Under the pieces are notes generated by a model, which ran no database searches, had not been told where the DNA came from, and saw nothing but the letters and a program-made list of their open reading frames with translations. Position numbers and translations under genes: made by a program. Below are positions 6,032-12,225 of a stretch of 12,748 nt of DNA, piece by piece (positions within the stretch are counted from its first letter, which is position 1; each line of letters begins with the position of its first letter). The DNA comes from an uncultured Clostridia bacterium. GTDB taxonomy: Bacteria > Bacillota > Clostridia > Oscillospirales > Oscillospiraceae. The stretch lies in assembly GCA_937915065.1 (NCBI GenBank), contig CALDMR010000082.1, positions 1 to 12,748 on the forward strand, written 5' to 3'.

Positions 6032-6946
6032 TCAATAATCCAGGGGGATCCGGCTGTCGCGCAGCACATCCAGCGCCAGATGCAGCGCCGGGTTGAGATT
6101 GCTGGTCAGGTAGCCGGCCGCCAGCACAAACATCGGCGGCGCCGGCATGTCCAGCTCAAGAAAGGACATATTGCCTGTGGCATTTTTCTGCACAAATTCC
6201 GGCACCAAGGCTACCACAGAAGGATCGATATTCACAGCAAAGAGCAGCTCCTCCATGCGGTTGATCTGCTGAAAGGTCACCGCTTCCGGCGGCAGCAGTC
6301 CCAGCCGTTTCCAGTCCTTGCTCATGGAGCGGTAAGTGGCGGGCATCCCCTGCAGATCCATCAGCGCCACATGCTCCTCTATCAAGCGCTCCGGCGTCAC
6401 ACTCTTGCTCCCGGCCAGGGGATGGTCGGATGCGCAGACCAGCAGGCTTTTGAATTCTGCAATATTCTGCACCGTCAGCTCGTCTGCCTGGGCCATATCG
6501 TAAGGCCAGCTGATGGCAATGTCGCACTCTCCCCGTTTAAGCCGCTCCACCATATAGCGGGGCGAAACGATCATCACCGTTAAATGAATCGAGGGATAGT
6601 GGCTTTTGAAATACCGCAGCCGGGACATGAAGGTCAGCCCTTCAATACAGCTGGGCATGGCGATCACGATGCTGCCCTCCCCTCCGGAAGACAGGTTCTG
6701 GCTGTGGCGCACAGCGTTGTCATAGGCATGAACCACCAGTTTCATCTGTTCATAAAAATCGCGGCCGGCAGGCGTCAGCTCCACATTGCGGTTATTCCGG
6801 CGGAACAACTGAAACCCCAGTTCCTTTTCCATATTGGCAATGTGCTGGCTCATGGCCGTCTGCGTGATAAAGCATTCCCGGGCGGCACGGGTAAAGTTCA
6901 GGCACTCCGCCGCGCTGATAAAATATTTGATGCCCCGAATATCCAT
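6032..6946 (-). CDS. LysR-family transcriptional regulator
   Basis: A 304-residue regulator with the standard LysR plan. An N-terminal winged HTH spans about residues 1-60 (MDIRGIKYFISAAECLNFT, TQTAMSQHIANMEKELGFQL, LFRRNNRNVELTPAG), followed by a two-lobed effector-binding domain (about 90-300). I chose the ATG at 6946 over the one at 6955. LysR proteins normally begin M-D/E-x4-L/I-x-Y-F, and AGAGG sits nine bases before it. The gene is transcribed in the same direction as the MFS-SDR operon, with its own promoter and terminator, so it is an adjacent rather than divergent regulator. It probably senses a substrate or product of that pair. Control of the divergent MATE operon is an alternative, because the shared upstream region is only about 340 bases. 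Confidence 0.95.
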   Translation of the reverse strand: MDIRGIKYFISAAECLNFTRAARECFITQTAMSQHIANMEKELGFQLFRRNNRNVELTPAGRDFYEQMKLVVHAYDNAVRHSQNLSSGGEGSIVIAMPSCIEGLTFMSRLRYFKSHYPSIHLTVMIVSPRYMVERLKRGECDIAISWPYDMAQADELTVQNIAEFKSLLVCASDHPLAGSKSVTPERLIEEHVALMDLQGMPATYRSMSKDWKRLGLLPPEAVTFQQINRMEELLFAVNIDPSVVALVPEFVQKNATGNMSFLELDMPAPPMFVLAAGYLTSNLNPALHLALDVLRDSRIPLDY

Positions 6947-6977
6947 AGCAGCCATCCTCTCTTCTCAATCTGAAATT

Positions 6978-7007
6978 ATTGTAGCATATGACAAACAAAA
7001 AAGGCAA
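6978..7007 (-). promoter_or_regulatory. Candidate promoter of the LysR gene
   Basis: On the minus strand TTGCCT (7007-7002), 18 bases, then TACAAT (6983-6978), placing the start near 6971 and about 25 bases before the ATG. The -10 box is good; the -35 box is partial. Confidence 0.6.
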
Positions 7008-7064
7008 TCTTTTGTAAAACAGCACACTGCACAGATACATCCTCCAACTCTTGTGCACTCTCAC

Positions 7065-7075
7065 CTTATCATAAG
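7065..7075. repeat. Short palindrome in the LysR-MATE intergenic region
   Basis: A perfect 11-base palindrome CTTAT-C-ATAAG lies between the divergent LysR and MATE promoters, about 100 bases upstream of the LysR transcription start. It could be a regulator site. Short AT-rich palindromes also arise by chance. The rest of 6947-7283 holds the two promoters and a GC-rich leader hairpin (CCGCC/GGCGG, 7235-7248) ahead of the MATE start; no gene was seen there. Confidence 0.3.
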
Positions 7076-7182
7076 TAATTCAAATCACAGTCATAACTTT
7101 TTCCAATCCGCCTCTCCCCGCCCACTGATTCAAAAAATTGATTGTGTCATTTTCGTCTTGCATACCAGACCCCTTGGGCCGT

Positions 7183-7211
7183 TTGACGCGAGATGCCTCA
7201 TTAGATATAGT
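7183..7211 (+). promoter_or_regulatory. Promoter of the MATE-ferredoxin-AOR operon
   Basis: TTGACG (7183-7188), a 17-base spacer and TATAGT (7206-7211), one mismatch to consensus in each box. Transcription would start near 7218 and give a leader of about 66 bases. No other promoter or terminator was found between here and the AOR stop. Confidence 0.8.
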
Positions 7212-7283
7212 ATGCTCAGACAGGGCCGCATCCCCCGCCTGCGGGCGGCGATCCGCGCCGGTTCAAGAGAGAAGGCAATTCCT

Positions 7284-8669
7284 GTGGTAAAGAATCTGAC
7301 AGAAGGCGTCCCCTGGAAGCAGCTTGTGTTGCTGGCCATTCCGCTGCTGCTGGGCAATGTATTCCAGGCGTCCTACAACCTGGCCGACACTGTGATCGTA
7401 GGCCGCTATGCCGGGCCGGAAGCGTTGGCCGGCACGGGCATCGCTTCGCCGGTGTTCAATCTGATCAACGCCCTGTTGATCGGCCTGAGCGTGGGCGCTT
7501 CCATCGTCGTATCCCAGCTGTTCGGCGCCGGCCGGCAGCAGGAGCTGAAGCGGGCGGTGTCCACGGTGCTGTGGACCTCCCTGGCGCTGTCCCTGGCGCT
7601 GACTGCTGCGGGCCAACTGCTGGTGGATCCGCTGCTGACGGCCCTTCAAACTCCGCCGGAAGACTATCCCTTTGCCGCAACCTATCTGCGCACCATTCTG
7701 TGCGGTCTGGTCTGCAATGTATTTTACAATCAGCTCACCGGCCTTCTGCGGGGTCTGGGCAACACCAGAGTCCCCCTGTACATTCTGATCTTTTCCTGCT
7801 GTCTCAATGCGGGGCTGGATCTTGTCTTTGTGGGCGCCCTGCGCCTGGGCGTGATCGGCGCAGGCATGGCCCCCATCGCTGCCGAAGGCCTGTCCGCGGT
7901 ACTGACGGCCCTGTATATCCGCCTCCGGGTACCCCAGCTGCACCCGGAGGGGGCGGGCGGATTTGACCGGCGCATGTTTTCCACCGTGCTCCGCTTCGGC
8001 CTGCCCATGGGCCTGCAGCAAGCCAGCATCTCCTTCGGCCATGTGCTGCTCCAGGGCATCGTCAATCCCTTTGGCACCGCTTTGATTGCCGGCTATGCCG
8101 CCGCCTCCAAGGTAGACCTGTTTGCAGTGATGCCCATTATGGCCCTGGGAAGCGCCATGTCCACCTTTGCCGCCCAAAACGCCGGCGCGGGGGACTATGG
8201 CCGGGTGCGGCAGGGCTACCGCACCGGCTGCGTGATGACCCTGCTCATCTGCGCCGCCCTGGCCCTGATTGTCACACCAGGGCGGATATTCTGGATGAGC
8301 CTGTTCGTATCCACTGCGGAATATCCGGCCCTGGCCGGCGAGATCATTTTGATGGGCGCCGGTATGCTGGCTGTCACCCCCCTGTTCTACTGGGTGCTGG
8401 GGTTGATCCACGCGGCGCTGAACACCATGGCTGGCGCGGGCGACACGCTGTTTTCCATGCTCGCCATGATCTTAATGATGCTGCTGCGCGTAGCCTTCGC
8501 CTGGGCGCTGCTGCGCTGGACCTCCATGGACCAGACCGCCATCTGGTGGGCCTTTGTCCTGTCCTGGGCCGCCACGCTGATCCTGGTACAGCTCCATTAT
8601 TTCCGCGGAACCTGGCGCAAACGGGGCCTGCATTCCGCTAAAATATCCAATCCCCCCAAGGGGCAATGA
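7284..8669 (+). CDS. MATE family efflux transporter
   Basis: A 461-residue multidrug/toxic-compound extrusion protein, the normal family length. It opens with a short polar N-terminus (VKNLTEGVPWKQ) and the hallmark first helix LAIPLLLGNVFQASYNLADT with VIVGRYAG after it (about 17-44). Two six-helix halves follow, with the second beginning near FDRRMFSTVLRFGLPMGLQQ. The GTG at 7284 is chosen because AGAAGG lies eight bases upstream and because family members start here. The longer in-frame extension runs through the promoter and the LysR gene and is not protein-like. MATE proteins are cytoplasmic-membrane antiporters using Na+ or H+. Only 28 bases separate it from the ferredoxin gene with no terminator, so it is probably the first gene of the AOR operon. 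Whether it exports a substrate, product or toxic aldehyde is inference. Confidence 0.93.
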   Translation: MVKNLTEGVPWKQLVLLAIPLLLGNVFQASYNLADTVIVGRYAGPEALAGTGIASPVFNLINALLIGLSVGASIVVSQLFGAGRQQELKRAVSTVLWTSLALSLALTAAGQLLVDPLLTALQTPPEDYPFAATYLRTILCGLVCNVFYNQLTGLLRGLGNTRVPLYILIFSCCLNAGLDLVFVGALRLGVIGAGMAPIAAEGLSAVLTALYIRLRVPQLHPEGAGGFDRRMFSTVLRFGLPMGLQQASISFGHVLLQGIVNPFGTALIAGYAAASKVDLFAVMPIMALGSAMSTFAAQNAGAGDYGRVRQGYRTGCVMTLLICAALALIVTPGRIFWMSLFVSTAEYPALAGEIILMGAGMLAVTPLFYWVLGLIHAALNTMAGAGDTLFSMLAMILMMLLRVAFAWALLRWTSMDQTAIWWAFVLSWAATLILVQLHYFRGTWRKRGLHSAKISNPPKGQ

Positions 8670-8697
8670 ACTGCTGAAAGTTGAGAGGAGAATCGCT

Positions 8698-9243
8698 ATG
8701 GGAGAGAATCATTACGCCAAAGAACCCGTCACAGCCGAAGAACTGACCCACTACGGAAACCATGTGGTGCAGTATTCCCCGGAATACTCGTTGTGTACGG
8801 GCTGTGAAACCTGCATGATCATGTGCGGCCTGGCCCACGACGGCTTCACCGGCACCGGCAACAGCGGCATCCGGGTGGATCTGGGCACCCGCTCCATGAT
8901 GCACCGTGTCCTGTCCTGTCAGCAATGCGACGACCACCCCTGCTATGATGCCTGCCCCAAAAAGGGCGAAGCCATGAAGATCGACGAGCGGGGCATCGTA
9001 TATATTGACGAAACCTTCTGCATCGGCTGCGGCCTGTGCGCCAAGCACTGCAAATTCCAGCCCACCCGCATCGCCATGAAGCGGGATCGGGTGCGCAAGC
9101 AGTGGAAGGCCGTCAAGTGCGACCTGTGCCGGGACAATCCCGAGGGTCCCCAGTGCATCAAGTGGTGTCCTGTGCGCTGCATCGGCCTCAGCGCCGATTC
9201 CGTATACACCGCCGACGGCAGCAAGCCCGCAGCCGCAGAATAA
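8698..9243 (+). CDS. Four-cluster [4Fe-4S] ferredoxin-type electron-transfer subunit (YdhY/BamC-like)
   Basis: A 181-residue iron-sulfur protein with four groups of four cysteines, enough for four [4Fe-4S] clusters: C33/36/39/43, C74/77/82/86, C108/111/114/118 and C141/144/153/157. There is one extra cysteine, C161. The groups pair as in DmsB/HycB-type subunits and in the small partners of some AOR-family enzymes (YdhY, BamC). No signal peptide or Tat motif is present, so it is cytoplasmic. A GAGAGGAG ribosome site precedes the ATG. Its stop is 13 bases before the AOR start, with the AOR ribosome site overlapping the stop (TAAGGAGG). It probably relays electrons between the AOR active site and ferredoxin, NAD(H) or another carrier not encoded here. 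Confidence 0.92.
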   Translation: MGENHYAKEPVTAEELTHYGNHVVQYSPEYSLCTGCETCMIMCGLAHDGFTGTGNSGIRVDLGTRSMMHRVLSCQQCDDHPCYDACPKKGEAMKIDERGIVYIDETFCIGCGLCAKHCKFQPTRIAMKRDRVRKQWKAVKCDLCRDNPEGPQCIKWCPVRCIGLSADSVYTADGSKPAAAE

Positions 9244-9256
9244 GGAGGGACGCTAC

Positions 9257-11428
9257 ATGCCGAATTATAAGATCAATGATATTCTGGACAACCCCCGCAA
9301 CACGCAAAAGCTGTATGGCTACTGCGGCAGGATCGCCCGCATCAACCTGACCACCCGGGAGGTTTCCTCCCTGGACACCTACCAATATGTACCCAAATAT
9401 GTGGGCGGCCGCATGCTCATCAACCGCATCTTTTGGGACGAAGTACCCGCCGGCACCGGCGCCTTTGACGAGGGCAACAAGTTTATCTACATGACCGGCC
9501 CCACCACCGGCACCGGCATCCCCGCCGGCGGCCGCAGCTCCGCCTGCGCCATCGGCCCCAGCGTCCTGCCCGAGCAGTTCACCTTCGGCAACATCGGCGG
9601 CTGGTTCGCCACAGAGCTGAAATATGCCGGGTATGACGGTTTTATCATCGAGGGCAAATCCCAGGAGCCTGTGTTCATCAAAATCGAAGATGACAGCATC
9701 GAGATCCTGCCCGCCGATGACCTGTGGGGCATGCGGGTTCACCAGACCCAGGCTGCCCTGGAAGAAAAATTCGGTCACGACTTCAAAAGCATGGTCATCG
9801 GCCCCGCCGGTGAAAACCTGGTGCGCATCGCCTCCATCACCACCAGCAACGACTGTGCCTTCGCCAAAGGCGGCTTCGGCGCCGTATGGGGCAGCAAGGG
9901 GCTGAAGGCCGTCACCGTCCACGGCACCGGCGTGATCGCCCCGGCGGACATTGAAAAGCTCAAAGAACTGCGCCTGAACATGAACCACCCCAGCATGACC
10001 CCCTCCCCCATCCTGCACCTGGACAAGCTGGGCGTCCCCGGCGGCGAGTTCGATGTGAAATACGACCGCGGCAACATGGCCTGCAGCCCCGGCTGCAACC
10101 AGCGCTGCAACGCCCTTTTGATGAACGGCCCCAGCGCCTTTGAAAAAGAGCCGGTGAACCACATTGAAAAATGCGTCAGCGTCAGCACCTTCAGCTACAA
10201 GGCCGATATCCCCGCCCCCGTGGGTATGTTCTGGCCCACCAAGCAAAACTACTGCGCCCCCTGCAAGCTCCTGGGCCGGGATTTCCCCGTTCCGGATTTC
10301 AGCGACCCCGATTTTGAAGGCCAGGGCAAAGTGATCCTGCCCGATATTTACGACCTTTGGGAGCCGGACTATGAGCGCGGCACCATCGTCAACGATCTGT
10401 GCAACGAATACGGCATTGACAAATGGGAAATCGATGTGTGGCTGCAAACCTGGCTGGCCATGGGCAAAAAAGAGCACCTGTTCGACGGCATGGATCTGGG
10501 CACCGGCCGGGAAGTGGATGTGTCCGACACCGCCTTTATCCGCACCTTTATTGAAAACCTGGTGTTCCGCAAGGGTTACTACGGCGATCTCTTTGCCGAG
10601 GGCATGGCCCGGGCCATCCGCGCCATGGGCTATGACACTTACAGCGACACCATCTATCATGGCCGCCGCTCCCAGATGCTCCCGGGCCAGCGGCTGGATG
10701 TGCCCGTCAGCCTGGAAGGCGGCTGGGGCCAAAGCGTCCACTGGCAGGGCCGCGGCTACGAGGGCAGCGTGGAAAAGCCCACCTGGCTGGCCGGCTGCAT
10801 TATCCGCATGCTCTCCACCCGCGACGCCAACACCGTCGAGCATTTCCACAGCAAGTACGAATACCACGCCGAGGCCATGGCCGACCCCTATCACAGCCCC
10901 AATCTGATCCGGGCCATCATCAATGTTCAGAACAACGCCGAGATCAAAGACTCCGTCATGAGCTGCGAATGGCAAAGCCCCGACCCCTGGTGGCCCACCA
11001 TGGAGGCGGAGATGTATCAGGCCGCCACCGGCCATCCCATGACCGCCGAGGAGCTCCACGAAGCCGCCTGCCGCTCCAAGCTGCTGTTCCGCGCCATTTT
11101 GATCCGCAACCACGGCCGCTGCCGCCGCATGGAGGTGGAGGAGCTTTGGCGCACCATCTCCATTCCCGACTCCTGGAACGAAGTGGCCGACTGGCAGCAG
11201 TGGAACGAGATGGTCGATCTGTGCTACGAAGCCCGCGGCTGGGATCTGGAAACCGGCTGGCCCTATCGGGAAACCTACGAAAAATACGGGCTGAAAGATG
11301 TGGCCGACGAGATGGAAGCCCTGGGCTTCCTGCCCCAGCGCCCCGCCGTGCGCTGGCATGATTACGGCGAGCCCCCCTATGTGCAGTTCACCGAAAACCG
11401 GCGGCAGGAGGCGGCGGGCGATGCTTGA
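9257..11428 (+). CDS. Tungsten/molybdenum aldehyde ferredoxin oxidoreductase family enzyme (YdhV-like)
   Basis: A 723-residue AOR-superfamily protein, longer than archaeal AOR (about 605) and close to E. coli YdhV (700), which it resembles in the N-terminal and C-terminal thirds. The N-terminal pterin-binding domain shows GRIARINLTTREV (24-36), TGPTTGTGIPAGGRSS (80-95) and GNIGGWFATELKYAGYDGFI (111-130). The proximal [4Fe-4S] cluster should use C276, C280, C284 and C570 (KDSVMSC). C276 and C280 are spaced by three residues rather than the usual two. LCNEYGID (381-388) matches the conserved mid-domain motif. Cys306 aligns with a cysteine of YdhV, and a further CxxC occurs at 333/336. These enzymes bind W or Mo bis-pyranopterin and interconvert aldehydes and carboxylates, or catalyse related low-potential reductions such as BamB. 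It is cytoplasmic and paired with the four-cluster ferredoxin. Substrate unknown; no metal uptake or cofactor gene is in the window. Confidence 0.95.
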   Translation: MPNYKINDILDNPRNTQKLYGYCGRIARINLTTREVSSLDTYQYVPKYVGGRMLINRIFWDEVPAGTGAFDEGNKFIYMTGPTTGTGIPAGGRSSACAIGPSVLPEQFTFGNIGGWFATELKYAGYDGFIIEGKSQEPVFIKIEDDSIEILPADDLWGMRVHQTQAALEEKFGHDFKSMVIGPAGENLVRIASITTSNDCAFAKGGFGAVWGSKGLKAVTVHGTGVIAPADIEKLKELRLNMNHPSMTPSPILHLDKLGVPGGEFDVKYDRGNMACSPGCNQRCNALLMNGPSAFEKEPVNHIEKCVSVSTFSYKADIPAPVGMFWPTKQNYCAPCKLLGRDFPVPDFSDPDFEGQGKVILPDIYDLWEPDYERGTIVNDLCNEYGIDKWEIDVWLQTWLAMGKKEHLFDGMDLGTGREVDVSDTAFIRTFIENLVFRKGYYGDLFAEGMARAIRAMGYDTYSDTIYHGRRSQMLPGQRLDVPVSLEGGWGQSVHWQGRGYEGSVEKPTWLAGCIIRMLSTRDANTVEHFHSKYEYHAEAMADPYHSPNLIRAIINVQNNAEIKDSVMSCEWQSPDPWWPTMEAEMYQAATGHPMTAEELHEAACRSKLLFRAILIRNHGRCRRMEVEELWRTISIPDSWNEVADWQQWNEMVDLCYEARGWDLETGWPYRETYEKYGLKDVADEMEALGFLPQRPAVRWHDYGEPPYVQFTENRRQEAAGDA

Positions 11429-11500
11429 TCCATTCCCCGCCTCGATTCATTCCGTCCTCCGTTTTATTCTGTCCCCTGATTCATCGCCTTCTCGAAAATG

Positions 11501-11533
11501 CGCGGGGCGGGAGCATCATGCTCCCGCCCCGCG
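11501..11533. terminator. Bidirectional hairpin terminator between AOR and the convergent gene
   Basis: A near-perfect palindrome with 14 GC-rich pairs around an ATCAT loop (16 pairs if fully closed) lies between converging genes. On the minus strand the stem is followed by CATTTTC, on the plus strand by ATTCATTTC, so neither T-tract is strong but the stem is very stable. The 11429-11500 stretch before it contains nothing else recognisable. Confidence 0.75.
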
Positions 11534-11535
11534 AT

Positions 11536-12099
11536 TCATTTCACGCCCCAAAGGGTGATGGTGCTGCCCGCCGTCATGGTGTAGCTTTCATGATCCGGCG
11601 TCAGGTGCAGCGTTTTCAAATCTGCATAGGTCACATCGGATTTTCCCGTGATGCGTTCATAGGGGCACACCGCCCGCAGCCCCTGCCCCGCGCAGTGGAA
11701 CACCTGCAGCTCGGCCCGCATGATTTTGGCCCCGTCCGGCCCGCAGCCCAGCATCCCCACCAGCGAGTCATAGCTGCTCGAGGTCACATAGCCGCTGCTG
11801 TAGGCCCCCTTGGGATTCCCGTTGGGATACAGCAGCATATAGCCGCTGCCCAGCAGCGCAAAGTCCATAAACACATACTGCCAGGCCGCCCAGTCGATGC
11901 CCTGCAGATCCATGGTGTAGACTGCCGTGCCCGTCACTGTGCCCGTGGTGGTAAAGGTTTTCAGCCGGGTCGCCATCCCCCGCCCCGCCAGGGCGTGCAG
12001 CGCCCCGTCGATCTTGGCGTTGTCCTCGTTAAAATCCGTGCGCAGCACCCGGTCTGCGCCGTCCCACTGATTCAGCTGATAATGTTCTGTTTTCTTCAA
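11536..12099 (-). CDS. Stand-alone phage-tail-type appendage-like protein
   Basis: A 187-residue protein. Its first 34 residues carry the pattern LNQWDGADRVLRTDFNEDN followed by AKIDGAL, common at the start of tail-fibre or tail-appendage proteins of Firmicutes phages. The rest is Gly/Ser/Thr/Tyr-rich and probably beta-structured, ending in TAGSTITLWGVK, like the LYGIK-type ends of such proteins. I chose the TTG at 12099 because AAGGAG lies nine bases upstream. The more distant in-frame ATG at 12153 lies inside the terminator hairpin of the preceding gene. No other phage structural gene, integrase or holin was found nearby. There is no signal peptide. It may be a domesticated tail protein or a mobile beta-domain gene; function unknown. 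Confidence 0.7.
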   Translation of the reverse strand: MKKTEHYQLNQWDGADRVLRTDFNEDNAKIDGALHALAGRGMATRLKTFTTTGTVTGTAVYTMDLQGIDWAAWQYVFMDFALLGSGYMLLYPNGNPKGAYSSGYVTSSSYDSLVGMLGCGPDGAKIMRAELQVFHCAGQGLRAVCPYERITGKSDVTYADLKTLHLTPDHESYTMTAGSTITLWGVK

Positions 12100-12113
12100 T
12101 CCCCAAATCTCCT

Positions 12114-12131
12114 TGCAAAAAGTTTTTTGCA
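12114..12131. repeat. Inverted repeat next to the ribosome site of the tail-type gene
   Basis: TGCAAAAA (12114-12121) and TTTTTGCA (12124-12131) form a perfect 8-bp stem around a two-base loop. On the minus strand the AAGGAG ribosome site follows immediately after the stem, so folding could affect translation initiation. Confidence 0.55.
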
Positions 12132-12137
12132 GGGCCG

Positions 12138-12172
12138 AAAAAGAGCCCCACACCTATACCGGTGTGGGGCTC
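12138..12172 (-). terminator. Terminator of the surface-type protein gene
   Basis: A perfect 12-bp stem (12143-12154 with 12161-12172), a six-base loop and, on the minus strand, five T (12142-12138). It lies between the surface-type gene and the tail-type gene and is a standard intrinsic terminator. Confidence 0.92.
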
Positions 12173-12176
12173 GAAA

Positions 12177-12196
12177 GTTGCACGCTGATGTGCAAC
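12177..12196. repeat. Inverted repeat upstream of the terminator
   Basis: GTTGCAC (12177-12183) pairs with GTGCAAC (12190-12196) around a six-base loop, four bases from the terminator stem. On the minus strand only a TTTC follows, so it may be a secondary or mRNA-stabilising hairpin rather than a terminator. Confidence 0.5.
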
Positions 12197-12209
12197 CTTT
12201 TCAATTTTT

Positions 12210-12225
12210 AATCTGAAATCAGATT
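12210..12225. repeat. Palindrome overlapping the stop codon of the surface-type gene
   Basis: AATCTGA (12210-12216) and TCAGATT (12219-12225) form a 7-bp inverted repeat around AA and overlap two bases of the TAA stop codon. It has no T-run on either strand. Role unknown. Confidence 0.4.

Noticed and set aside
6834..7283. Long in-frame extension of the MATE protein upstream of its GTG start
   Set aside because: It runs through the operon promoter and the 5' part of the LysR gene on the other strand. The translation is not membrane-protein-like, and the GTG has a proper ribosome site.
9188..11359. Very long open frame antisense to the AOR gene
   Set aside because: It mirrors the codon structure of a GC-rich gene, is Gly/Ala/His/Val-rich without recognisable domains, and the sense strand has an unambiguous AOR protein.
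12100..12153. Upstream ATG at 12153 as start of the tail-type protein
   Set aside because: It lies inside the terminator hairpin of the preceding gene and lacks a ribosome site. The TTG at 12099 has AAGGAG at good spacing and begins directly at the conserved motif.
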